Below are positions 1 to 7,280 of a DNA stretch of 64,000 nucleotides, one piece after another. The number at the start of each line of letters is the position of its first letter. Within the stretch, counting starts at the first letter, position 1. The translations under genes and the position numbers were made by a program. The notes beneath the pieces were generated by a model that was given only the letters and a program-made list of their open reading frames with translations, was not told the origin of the DNA and did no database searches. Source of the stretch: an uncultured Eubacteriales bacterium (lineage in GTDB: Bacteria; Bacillota; Clostridia; Oscillospirales; Acutalibacteraceae); contig CAJUDG010000014.1 of assembly GCA_910584745.1 (NCBI GenBank), positions 1 through 64,000 of the forward strand. Reading direction: 5' to 3'.

Positions 1-36
1 TTCGCCCCTACTGCGTAACATGAGGGCATAAAAAAA

Positions 37-79
37 GCGGCGTTCCTGTTCTCCCTGTATAGGGATAGAGAAACGCCGC
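37..79. terminator. Hairpin, terminator-like
   Basis: The outer arms GCGGCGTT (37-44) and AACGCCGC (72-79) pair perfectly, with a further inner dyad around CCCTGTATAGGG. A run of six A precedes the left arm, so on the minus strand the hairpin is followed by a T-run. It probably ends a minus-strand transcript left of the window or isolates the element genes that follow. Confidence 0.55.
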
Positions 80-264
80 GTATGCGTCGTATTCAGTTTT
101 CATTTATTCTTTCTCAATGCTGTGTGCTGGTGGCTGGGCTGGCAGGGTTCCGGGCGGCATATCAAGGCTCTTTCCCTCAAAAGTAGTAAATTGGTAGTAA
201 ATTCAGCTTGAAATCCTGCTTGTATGCCCGTAAATCAAGGCTTTTTTGAGATAATCAACCATTT

Positions 265-579
265 TTGAGAAACAATAGTCGATTCCCTGAAAAGGTGCCA
301 TTAGATGAGGACATGAAAGAAAGACTGCCGGCAGCGACTCTGCCGCAGATCTATGATGGCTCAGATGAGTTTGACTTCGAGGAAGAAAGACTTGCGCTGG
401 CTTTTTCAAAGCTTCCAGACAAGAAAAAGCAAATCCTGGTACACCTGTTTGTCCTGGAGGAACGGCCTGATGAGGTTGCCAGGAAACTGGGGTGCAAGGT
501 TGAAAACGTGTACAATCAGCGGTCGCTGGCGTTGAAGCGTCTGCGGGACGCACTGAAGGCAGGTGATAACCATGACTAA
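265..579 (+). CDS. Sigma-70 region 4-like regulator of a conjugative element
   Basis: This small protein has one recognisable domain, a sigma-70 region 4 helix-turn-helix (about residues 38-98). It includes the segment ALAFSKLPDKKKQILVHLF and a recognition helix ending SLALKRLRDALK. Short region-4-only proteins of this kind sit upstream of a second HTH ORF, xis and int in Tn916/Tn1549-type elements, which is the order seen here. They are thought to regulate element transfer. The annotated start is TTG at 265; ATG at 313 is an alternative. It overlaps the next gene by 8 nt, so the two are probably translated together. The family call is firm; the function is inferred. Confidence 0.75.
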   Translation: MRNNSRFPEKVPLDEDMKERLPAATLPQIYDGSDEFDFEEERLALAFSKLPDKKKQILVHLFVLEERPDEVARKLGCKVENVYNQRSLALKRLRDALKAGDNHD

Positions 580-763
580 GGATGATTTTCGTCAAGTGTT
601 GTCCGATGCAATCAATGGCAACGAGGATGCCCTCGCCACATTATTTGAACTGTATATGCCACTTATCAATCGGTACAGCTATGTGGACGGGATGCTGGAT
701 GAGGATTTGCGGCAGTACATACTACTCCATATCTTTGAGAAATTTGGGCAATTTGAAATATAA
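572..763 (+). CDS. Small helix-turn-helix protein of a conjugative element
   Basis: A 63-residue protein starting MTKDDFRQVLSDAINGNEDA, typical of the short HTH (Pfam HTH_16-like) proteins that pair with the region-4 ORF in Tn916-family elements. ATG 572 is preferred over GTG 563 because family members start MTK or similar and it gives a short overlap with the preceding stop. The C-terminus (EDLRQYILLHIFEKFGQFEI) matches the usual family length, so the gene looks complete. It is probably a control protein for excision and transfer; no direct functional evidence is visible. Confidence 0.7.
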   Translation: MTKDDFRQVLSDAINGNEDALATLFELYMPLINRYSYVDGMLDEDLRQYILLHIFEKFGQFEI

Positions 764-1180
764 AAAATTTTCTCAGAGGCGATTAGATTTCGCACAATCA
801 AAGTGTTTTTACTATATGAAAGGCATCCCCAATGCCTGCACCTTGACAATTTCATAATCTGACCCGGTACATTCCCTGTGGGCGAGCGGCTATCCCCAGC
901 CTGGCAAGCTGGACATGAGTACATATGAATTGGCGGCACCAGTTCAACGCGACGACCCCACTGCGTGACAATGATACTTCCGTAATTCGCGGCCCGGCCA
1001 TGATGAAGGCGGGGAGGGAGAGCAGCGTGCTGCTCTTTGACCTATGGCTCATTCGCCATGAGCGCCGGGAAAGATCTTTCATTTTCTGAGTTGCAATTTC
1101 AAACTCTGCATCGTGTAGTGATAGCTGAAATACAGCAAGTATCTTTTCTTTTTGCATTATAAACGAAAGGAGCAAAACAA
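764..1180. other. Intergenic stretch inside the element, no supported gene
   Basis: This stretch lies between the HTH ORF and xis. I see only short frames without a convincing ribosome site or family match. The base composition changes within it (AT-rich, then GC-rich near 880-1060, then AT-rich), which suggests deleted element genes stitched together. The last 20 bases hold the xis ribosome site GAAAGGAG. Confidence 0.4.
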
Positions 1181-1381
1181 ATGAGTAAACGAGAAGTCCC
1201 AATCTGGGAAAAAAGCAACCTGACCTTGGAGGAAGCCGCTGCCTACTTTGGTATCGGCATAAACAAGCTGAGAGAACTCACAGATGACAAAACCTGCAGC
1301 TATGTGTTGTGGGTCGGCTCTAAACGGCTTATCAAACGCCGGAAGATGGACGAATATCTTGACCACATCTATTCAATCTGA
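1181..1381 (+). CDS. xis: Excisionase, Tn916 Xis family
   Basis: A 66-residue winged-helix protein that would bind element ends and steer the integrase toward excision. The sequence has the standard Tn916-Xis pattern: IWEKSNLTLEEAAAYFGIGI followed by KLRELTD and, near the end, VGSKRLIKRRKMDEYL. It starts at ATG 1181 behind GAAAGGAGCAAAACAA. It is followed by a hairpin and then int, the conserved order for this family. Complete. Confidence 0.9.
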   Translation: MSKREVPIWEKSNLTLEEAAAYFGIGINKLRELTDDKTCSYVLWVGSKRLIKRRKMDEYLDHIYSI

Positions 1382-1392
1382 AAGTCTGTGGT

Positions 1393-1428
1393 AATGTGCC
1401 TGCTTATATCTGCGGGCACATTTCTATT
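1393..1428 (+). terminator. Terminator between xis and int
   Basis: AATGTGCC (1393-1400) pairs with GGCACATT (1415-1422), followed by a T-rich stretch TCTATTTT. It sits just after the xis stop and probably separates xis and int transcription. Confidence 0.6.
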
Positions 1429-1507
1429 TTAGTATGGAAAAGCCCGGAAAGGTGTGCTATAATAGTAGCTGCCATATCAAGCGCTTTTCCAGAAAGGAGC
1501 TTGTAGA

Positions 1508-2695
1508 ATGCCCGAAAAGCGCAAAGATAATAAAGGACGCGTCCTGCGGGACGGCGAGACCTACCGCAAGGATGGACGTTATATGTACCGTTACACTAAC
1601 ATTAGAGGCCAGCGGTGCTATGTATATGCACACTCTTTGAATGAACTTCGGGAGCTGGAGAGCCGCATTGAGGCAGATGTTAAAGCCGGGATCAGCTATA
1701 CAGAAGGCGCTGCCACTGTGATTGAATTGACGGAGAGGTACATATCACAAAAGCTCGGAGCCCGGTACAACACAAGGAAAGGCTACGATTTTATTCTGAA
1801 CCTGTTGAAAAAAGAAGATTTTGGCTATCTACCCATCAGGGACATCAAACCGTCTGATGCCAAGGCGTTCTGTATCAAGCTCCACAAGGACGGGCGGAGC
1901 TTTAGTACCGTTTCGGCAGTTCGAGGAGTGTTGAAGCCCGCTTTTGAAATGGCGGCAGACGATGACATTATCCGTCGAAACCCGTTTCTTTTCCGGGTTG
2001 CAGACGTGATTTCCAACGATGCACAAGTCAGAAAAGCACTGAGCGCAAAGGACAAAGAGCGGTTCCTGGAGTATGTTCTGTGTGACAAATGCAGACAAAA
2101 GCATTACAATGAGATTATTATCTTACTCGAAACTGGCCTGCGAGTTTCAGAGCTATATGGACTGACCAAGTCCGATTTGGACTTTGAAAACCGCAAAATC
2201 CGTGTGGAACGCCAGCTTACCCGTGACAAACATTGCAAATACTATATCGAGCCGCCGAAAACCAGAAGCGGAACCCGGTTCATCCCAATGAGTGACACGG
2301 TCTATCAAGCGCTGACGGATACCCTCAATCAACGCAAAACACCAAGAGTCGAGCAGATGATTGATGGCTGTGTCGGATTCCTGTTCCTGGACAAAGATGG
2401 CAAGCCAAAGGTGGCGCTCCATCTAGAGCACGCTATCAAGCGTATGGTGGATAAGTACAATGACACCCATGAGGTGCCGCTCCCACCGATAACACCGCAT
2501 GTGCTGCGCCACACATTCTGTACGGAACTTGCCAATGCCGGTATGGATGTCAAAAGCCTTCAGTACCTGATGGGCCACTCCGACGTGAACACAACCCTCA
2601 ACATTTACACCCACTCCAGCTATGAGACCGCTGAGCAGGCTTTTGTGGGTTTGGCGTCAGCCCGGGAGCAAGGGAAGAAACCCGCTGAAGCCTGA
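1508..2695 (+). CDS. int: Tyrosine integrase, Tn916/Tn1549 type
   Basis: A 395-residue site-specific recombinase. The N-terminus has the small DNA-arm-binding domain (RKDNKGRVLRDGETYRKDGR...YRYT), the middle the SAM-like core-binding domain (about 75-185), and the C-terminus the catalytic fold. Visible catalytic residues are Arg in TGLRVSELYGL, the HVLRHTF box, His in LMGHSDVNTT and the Tyr in NIYTHSS. The start ATG 1508 follows AAAGGAGCTTGTAGA. Length and motifs are complete, so the enzyme could be active. It is the last gene of the element; the chromosomal ywlE-rimI gene starts about 160 bp on, so an attachment site should lie in between. Confidence 0.93.
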   Translation: MPEKRKDNKGRVLRDGETYRKDGRYMYRYTNIRGQRCYVYAHSLNELRELESRIEADVKAGISYTEGAATVIELTERYISQKLGARYNTRKGYDFILNLLKKEDFGYLPIRDIKPSDAKAFCIKLHKDGRSFSTVSAVRGVLKPAFEMAADDDIIRRNPFLFRVADVISNDAQVRKALSAKDKERFLEYVLCDKCRQKHYNEIIILLETGLRVSELYGLTKSDLDFENRKIRVERQLTRDKHCKYYIEPPKTRSGTRFIPMSDTVYQALTDTLNQRKTPRVEQMIDGCVGFLFLDKDGKPKVALHLEHAIKRMVDKYNDTHEVPLPPITPHVLRHTFCTELANAGMDVKSLQYLMGHSDVNTTLNIYTHSSYETAEQAFVGLASAREQGKKPAEA

Positions 2696-2723
2696 CACCA
2701 GATTTGACACCAATTTGACACCA
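2693..2723 (+). repeat. Three TGACACCA direct repeats at the int 3' end
   Basis: TGACACCA occurs at 2693, 2705 and 2716, spaced 11-12 bp, the first overlapping the int stop codon. Helically phased repeats next to int are the expected layout for integrase arm-binding sites of Tn916-type elements. The spacing is seen; the binding role is inferred. Confidence 0.5.
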
Positions 2724-2852
2724 AAATCTTCAAAAGATACAAAGAAAACCGTAGATTTACGTGAAAATCTGGAAACTCGGCAACCGCGAAAACAAGAGAA
2801 AAACCTAGGAAACGAGCCAAAATACAGAGATATAAAGGATCGTGTATAATCT

Positions 2853-3710
2853 ATGAAAATCCTATTCGTATGCACCGGCAACACCTGCCGCAGCCCCATG
2901 GCCCAGGGCCTTTTCAGGAACATGGCCCCGGAGCACGAGTGCTCGAGCGCAGGGCTCTCCGCCCTGCCCGGCCAGCCCGCCAGCCCTCAGGCGGCGGCCT
3001 GCTGCAAGGAGCTGGGGGTGGATATATCCGCCCACCGCTCCCGGCAGCTTACGCGTGAGGAGCTGTCAAAATGGGACGTGTTCTTTCCCATGACCAGGGC
3101 CCACGGGGCGGTGCTTGAGGGCGCGGGGGTGCCGCCGGAGAAGGTGTACTATCCGGGGGAGATAGCGGACCCATACGGCGGGGACCTGGAGGTGTACAGG
3201 GCCTGCCGGGACAGGATAGTGGAGGAGCTCGAGAGGTCCCGGGAGGCCCTGGGGGGCGCGCGGGTTGTGCCAATGGAGCTGCGGCATCTGCCCGAGGTGG
3301 AGGCCATAGAGCGGGCCTGCTTCTCCATGCCCTGGAGCCTTGAGAGCTTTAAAGAGGAGCTCATAAACCCCGGCGCGGTGTACGCCGTGGCGGAAAAGGA
3401 TGGCCGCGTGGCGGGCTATGGCGGTATGCGCGGGGCGGCGGGGGAGTATTATATCGACAATATCGCCGTGGCTGAAGAATACAGGCGGCAGGGGATAGGC
3501 CGTCAGATAATGTCATATCTTGTGGGCTGGGCCGGGAAGCATGGGGGGCTGTTCGTGTCCCTGGAGGTGCGGCCGTCGAACGCCCCGGCCATTGCCCTTT
3601 ATGAGAGCCTTGGCTTTAAAAGGGCCGGCCTGCGCCGGGGTTTCTATGAGAAGCCCAGAGAGGACGGGCTCATATACACTTTGACTTTTAAGGAGAATGG
3701 AGAATGTTGA
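2853..3710 (+). CDS. Protein-arginine phosphatase (YwlE-like) fused to RimI acetyltransferase
   Basis: A 285-residue two-domain protein. Residues 1 to about 128 form a low-molecular-weight phosphatase: the P-loop CTGNTCRSP (Cys7, Arg13) and the general-acid loop IADPYGG. Thr11 in the loop is the residue linked to phospho-arginine selectivity in B. subtilis YwlE. Residues about 135-285 form a GNAT fold like RimI, which acetylates the N-terminus of ribosomal protein S18, with the acetyl-CoA loop RRQGIGRQ and the tail NAPAIALYESLGFKRAG. The reading frame is continuous. The stop overlaps the tsaD start (ATGTTGA), so the two are co-translated. Both domains look catalytically intact. Confidence 0.88.
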   Translation: MKILFVCTGNTCRSPMAQGLFRNMAPEHECSSAGLSALPGQPASPQAAACCKELGVDISAHRSRQLTREELSKWDVFFPMTRAHGAVLEGAGVPPEKVYYPGEIADPYGGDLEVYRACRDRIVEELERSREALGGARVVPMELRHLPEVEAIERACFSMPWSLESFKEELINPGAVYAVAEKDGRVAGYGGMRGAAGEYYIDNIAVAEEYRRQGIGRQIMSYLVGWAGKHGGLFVSLEVRPSNAPAIALYESLGFKRAGLRRGFYEKPREDGLIYTLTFKENGEC

Positions 3711-4732
3711 TCCTTGGGATAGAGACCTCCTGCGACGAGACCGCCGCGGCGGTGGTGGAGGACGGACAGCGGGTGCTCTCGTCGGTGGTGGCAAGCCAGA
3801 TAGAGGAGCACAGGATATACGGCGGCGTGGTGCCGGAGATAGCCTCCCGCAGGCATAGCGAGGCCATAACCGCCGTGGTGGGCGGGGCCCTTAACGAAGC
3901 CGGAGCGGCAATATCTGACATATCCGCCGTGGCCGTCACCTACGCCCCCGGGCTCATAGGGGCGCTGCTGGTGGGGGTGAACTTTGCGAAGGGCCTGGCC
4001 CTGTCGGCGGGGCTGCCCCTGGTGCCGGTGCACCATTTAAGGGGGCATATCGCCGCCAACTATATCACCCACCCGGAGCTTCGCCCCCCGTTTCTGAGTC
4101 TGGTGGTGTCCGGGGGACACTCCCATATAGTGGATGTGCGGGACTACTGCACACTGGATGTTGTGGCCCGCACCAGGGACGACGCGGCGGGCGAGGCCTT
4201 TGACAAGGCGGCCCGGGCCATGGGGATACCATACCCTGGGGGAGTGGAGCTGGACAGGATAGCCGAGGGCGGCGACCCATATCGTTACGCCCTGCCAAGG
4301 CCAAGGGTGGAGGGCTCGGAGCTGGATTTCAGCTTTTCGGGGCTTAAGACCGCCGCCTTGAACCTTCTGAACTCCGCCGGGCAGAGGGGCGAGGAGATAA
4401 GCGTGCCGGACCTCTGCGCCAGCTATAGGCGGGCGGTGGTGGAGTACCTTGTGGACCACTTCGGCCAGGCGGTCCGGGAGAGCGGGGCGAAGAATATAGC
4501 GGCAGCCGGAGGCGTTTCCGCCAACCGGCTGCTGAGAAGGGAGCTCGAAAAACTGGGCCGGGAGACCGGCACAAAGCTGTATCTCCCGGAGCTCAAATAC
4601 TGCGGGGACAACGCCGCCATGATAGCGGCCCAGGGCTATTATGAGTTCATGGGCGGCCACACTGCGGGCATGGGCCTTAACGCATACCCCCAGATGGATA
4701 TCGGGGAGAGCTTCAGCGCGGCCTTGCCCTGA
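3704..4732 (+). CDS. tsaD: tRNA N6-threonylcarbamoyladenosine transferase TsaD
   Basis: TsaD is the catalytic subunit of the complex that transfers threonylcarbamoyl to A37 of ANN-decoding tRNAs. The 342-residue length is standard for the family. Visible landmarks are the start ILGIETSCDETAAAVV, the metal-binding HHLRGHIAANY, the phosphate loop VSGGHSHI, AAGGVSANRLLRRELE, and the C-terminal YCGDNAAMIA. It overlaps the upstream phosphatase-RimI gene by 7 nt. Its 3' end overlaps the convergent trmB gene by 20 bp. Confidence 0.97.
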   Translation: MLILGIETSCDETAAAVVEDGQRVLSSVVASQIEEHRIYGGVVPEIASRRHSEAITAVVGGALNEAGAAISDISAVAVTYAPGLIGALLVGVNFAKGLALSAGLPLVPVHHLRGHIAANYITHPELRPPFLSLVVSGGHSHIVDVRDYCTLDVVARTRDDAAGEAFDKAARAMGIPYPGGVELDRIAEGGDPYRYALPRPRVEGSELDFSFSGLKTAALNLLNSAGQRGEEISVPDLCASYRRAVVEYLVDHFGQAVRESGAKNIAAAGGVSANRLLRRELEKLGRETGTKLYLPELKYCGDNAAMIAAQGYYEFMGGHTAGMGLNAYPQMDIGESFSAALP

Positions 4733-5360
4733 GGGCCTTGGTCTTTATGCCCTCGGCGGTGAACTTCACCTCGTGCTCGGTCAGAATATTGCCGGGATCG
4801 TTCAGGGCGTGCAGGTCCCTGGTGTCGAAGGTTATCTCGAACCCGGCCTCCCGGAGATAACGCTTGGTGGCAAGGTATAGGTCGTCGTTGTCGGTCTTGA
4901 ACCAGAGCTCGCCGTTTTCACAGAGCAGGGGCTTGTACTTTAAAAGCTGGCGGGTGTGTGTCAGCCGGCGCTTATGGCAGTGGGCGGCAGGCCAGGGGTT
5001 GCAGAAGTTTATTATCAGCCGGTCCACCTCGTTTGGGGCAAAGAGCTCCGGCAGGCGCTCTATGTTGTAGTAGCATAGGAGCACGTTGTCGGGCTGCGCC
5101 TCGCCGAAGGCCTCCTGTATGTTCCGGCGGCCAACGCCCAGGATGTCGTAGCTGATGTCGATGCCCACAAAGTTCACCAGGGGCCCGGCCTTTGCCGCCG
5201 CGGCAAGGTAGACGCATTTGCCGCAGCCAAGGTCCAGATATAGGGGCCGTTTTTCGCCGAAGCTCTCCTGCCAGCGGCCGCGGAGCTCTTTGGGGTCCTC
5301 TATGTAGTAGGGGCACGCGGAGAGCTCCGGCCGGGCCCAGGCTTTCTTTCTTATACGCAT
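4713..5360 (-). CDS. trmB: tRNA (guanine-N7-)-methyltransferase TrmB
   Basis: A 215-residue SAM-dependent enzyme making m7G46 in tRNA. The SAM site is LYLDLGCGKCVYL, and the family signature is INFCNPWPAAHCHKRRLTH followed by LWFKTDNDDLY. The start follows GGAGGACAAA. Its C-terminal codons lie antisense to the end of tsaD. The segment PWPAAHCHKRRL differs slightly from the usual PWPKKRHHKRRL but keeps the basic patch. Monocistronic. Confidence 0.95.
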   Translation of the reverse strand: MRIRKKAWARPELSACPYYIEDPKELRGRWQESFGEKRPLYLDLGCGKCVYLAAAAKAGPLVNFVGIDISYDILGVGRRNIQEAFGEAQPDNVLLCYYNIERLPELFAPNEVDRLIINFCNPWPAAHCHKRRLTHTRQLLKYKPLLCENGELWFKTDNDDLYLATKRYLREAGFEITFDTRDLHALNDPGNILTEHEVKFTAEGIKTKALRARPR

Positions 5361-5418
5361 TTTGTCCTCCGGGGGATTTTTTCATACTATTTTAACATTT
5401 CTGGGCGGCAAAATCAAC

Positions 5419-5447
5419 TTGAAACTTTGGCGGGTATGGTGTAGAAT
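5419..5447 (+). promoter_or_regulatory. Sigma-A promoter for the patatin gene
   Basis: TTGAAA (5419-5424), 17-bp spacer, TAGAAT (5442-5447), about 38 bp before the ATG at 5485, with the ribosome site GAAAGGAAAG between. Confidence 0.6.
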
Positions 5448-5484
5448 AGTATAATAAAATAATGACCGAAAGGAAAGCTTTGAT

Positions 5485-6339
5485 ATGGGTAAAAAAGCCT
5501 TGGCTCTGGAGGGCGGGTCCCTCAGGTGCCTGTTCTCGGCGGGGGTCACGGACCTGATGATGGAGAAGGGCCTTGTGTGGGACGGCGTTATAGGCGTGTC
5601 CGCCGGGGCGCTTACGGGGGTGAACATCGTCGCGGAGCAGAAGGGACGCACGGCGGCGGTGAACCTGGGGTATGTGAACGACCCGCGGTATATGGGCTTC
5701 AGGAGCCTCGTCAGGAATAAGAGCATCTTTAACTTTGACTTTCTCTTTGGGGAGATAAGCGACACGCTGATACCCCTTGACAGGGAGACCTTTATAAACT
5801 CGGCCACAAAGTACACCGCCGTGGCCACCAGCTGCGTGGACGGCGGGGTCAGGTATTATGAAAAGAGTGGGGTAGAGGATATCTACCCGGCCATAAGGGC
5901 CAGCGCCAGCCTGCCGCTGCTGGCGCCCATGGTCATGGTGGAGGGCGAGCCCTGCCTGGACGGGGGCCTGTCCGTGTCCATACCCTATAGGAGGCCCCTT
6001 GAGGAGGGCTATGACAAGGTGGTGGTGGTCACCACCAGGGAGCACGGCTACCGCAAGGAGCCGGTCTCCCGGGCCATGGCCAGGGTGTACGCTAGGTACT
6101 ATAGGAGATACCCGGAGTTGGTGCGGGCCATACTCAATGTGCCAAGGCACTATAACGCGGAGCTGGACGAGATAGACCGCTTGGAGGCAGAGGGCAGGAT
6201 ATTCGTGATACGCCCAAGAGAGCCCGTCACCGTGTCCCGGACGGAGAAGGACGTGGAGAAGCTTCAGGCGCTGTATGACCAGGGGCAGAAGGTCTGCGGG
6301 GACGTGCTGCCGAGGCTTATGGAGTATCTGGAGGGCTAA
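5485..6339 (+). CDS. Patatin-like phospholipase
   Basis: A 284-residue cytosolic serine acyl-hydrolase of the patatin family (YlbK/RssA-like). The oxyanion motif is LALEGGSLRCLFSAGV, the nucleophile sits in GVSAGALTG, and the aspartate of the Ser-Asp dyad is in LDGGLSVSIPY. All catalytic parts are present. The substrate is unknown; family members act on phospholipids or remain uncharacterised. The last codons overlap the convergent ylmC gene by 4 bp. Confidence 0.9.
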   Translation: MGKKALALEGGSLRCLFSAGVTDLMMEKGLVWDGVIGVSAGALTGVNIVAEQKGRTAAVNLGYVNDPRYMGFRSLVRNKSIFNFDFLFGEISDTLIPLDRETFINSATKYTAVATSCVDGGVRYYEKSGVEDIYPAIRASASLPLLAPMVMVEGEPCLDGGLSVSIPYRRPLEEGYDKVVVVTTREHGYRKEPVSRAMARVYARYYRRYPELVRAILNVPRHYNAELDEIDRLEAEGRIFVIRPREPVTVSRTEKDVEKLQALYDQGQKVCGDVLPRLMEYLEG

Positions 6340-6626
6340 CCGGTAAGTTTCTTCCAGAGCTTTGTGAAAAGGCTATCGCTCTGGGGCGGGGCGTCGCATT
6401 TTACAAGCACGATATCCCCGCCGATCATCTCAATGTCGCTCCAGGGTATCACGGTGTCCGGCTCCCGGCCAAGCAGCCCGAAAAGCCGGGAGCGGCCGTA
6501 TACCACCAGGGCCGTTATACGGGCGGTGTGGGTGTCTATCTCCACGTCGCACACAAAGCCCAGCCGTCCGCCGTCCTTTACGCTGATGACCTCTTTTTGG
6601 CGCAGCTCGCCCATTCTGCACGGCAC
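6336..6626 (-). CDS. YlmC/YmxH family PRC-barrel protein
   Basis: A 96-residue single PRC-barrel domain. It has the N-terminal strand pattern ELRQKEVISVKDGGRLGFV and the core ALVVYGRSRLFGLLG, ending in WSDIEMIGGDIVLVK. Members are found almost only in spore-forming Firmicutes and are annotated as sporulation-associated, but their molecular role is not settled. Convergent with the patatin gene and divergent from the pyrophosphatase gene. Confidence 0.85.
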   Translation of the reverse strand: MPCRMGELRQKEVISVKDGGRLGFVCDVEIDTHTARITALVVYGRSRLFGLLGREPDTVIPWSDIEMIGGDIVLVKCDAPPQSDSLFTKLWKKLTG

Positions 6627-6697
6627 GTAAACTCCCCCTCTCTAAATACATTTTTATGGGGGGATAAAAAATAATATTACAGAAAGAAGGCAGAAAC

Positions 6698-7234
6698 ATG
6701 AACATCTGGCACGATATCTCCCCAAAACGCATCAAGTCCGACGACTTTTTCGCCGTCATCGAGATCTCAAAGGGCAGCAAGTCAAAGTACGAGCTGGACA
6801 AGGAGACAGGGATTTTAAAGCTCGATAGGGTGCTGTACACCTCCACCCACTACCCGGCAAACTACGGCTTCATCCCCCGCACCTACGCAAACGACGGGGA
6901 CCCCCTGGACGTGCTGGTGCTCTGCTCTGAGAACATCATCCCCATGTCCCTGGTGCGCTGCTATCCCATCGGGGTCATCATCATGGACGACGGCGGCTCT
7001 GAGGACGAGAAGATAATCGCCATACCCTTTGACGACCCCACCTATAACAGCTATAAGAGCATATCCCAGCTGCCAATGCATATCTTTGAGGAGATGCGGC
7101 ATTTCTTCAAGGTGTATAAGCAGCTGGAGCAGGACAAGAATACCGAGATAAGCGAGGCCAGGGGGCCGGAGGAGGCTAAGGCGGTTATTGATGCTTGTCT
7201 TGATAGGTATTTGAATGATTTTTGTAAGGCGTGA
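6698..7234 (+). CDS. ppa: Family I inorganic pyrophosphatase
   Basis: A 178-residue soluble enzyme hydrolysing pyrophosphate to phosphate, which drives biosynthetic reactions forward. The family I signature DGDPLDVLVL is present, as are the lysine-rich substrate motif KSKYELDKETG and YPANYGFIP. The start ATG 6698 follows AGAAAGAAGGCAGAAAC. It ends shortly before a strong terminator. Confidence 0.96.
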   Translation: MNIWHDISPKRIKSDDFFAVIEISKGSKSKYELDKETGILKLDRVLYTSTHYPANYGFIPRTYANDGDPLDVLVLCSENIIPMSLVRCYPIGVIIMDDGGSEDEKIIAIPFDDPTYNSYKSISQLPMHIFEEMRHFFKVYKQLEQDKNTEISEARGPEEAKAVIDACLDRYLNDFCKA

Positions 7235-7250
7235 ATGTTTTATAAAGCGG

Positions 7251-7280
7251 GAGCCCCCGGGTTGGCCGGGGGCTCTATTT
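7251..7280 (+). terminator. Terminator after ppa
   Basis: A perfect 10-bp stem, GAGCCCCCGG / CCGGGGGCTC, with a 5-nt loop and a TATTTTATT tail. The tail overlaps the stop codon of the convergent FkbH-like gene. Confidence 0.92.

Noticed and set aside
764..1180. Short frames between the HTH ORF and xis as real element genes
   Set aside because: None has a ribosome site together with a recognisable family pattern.
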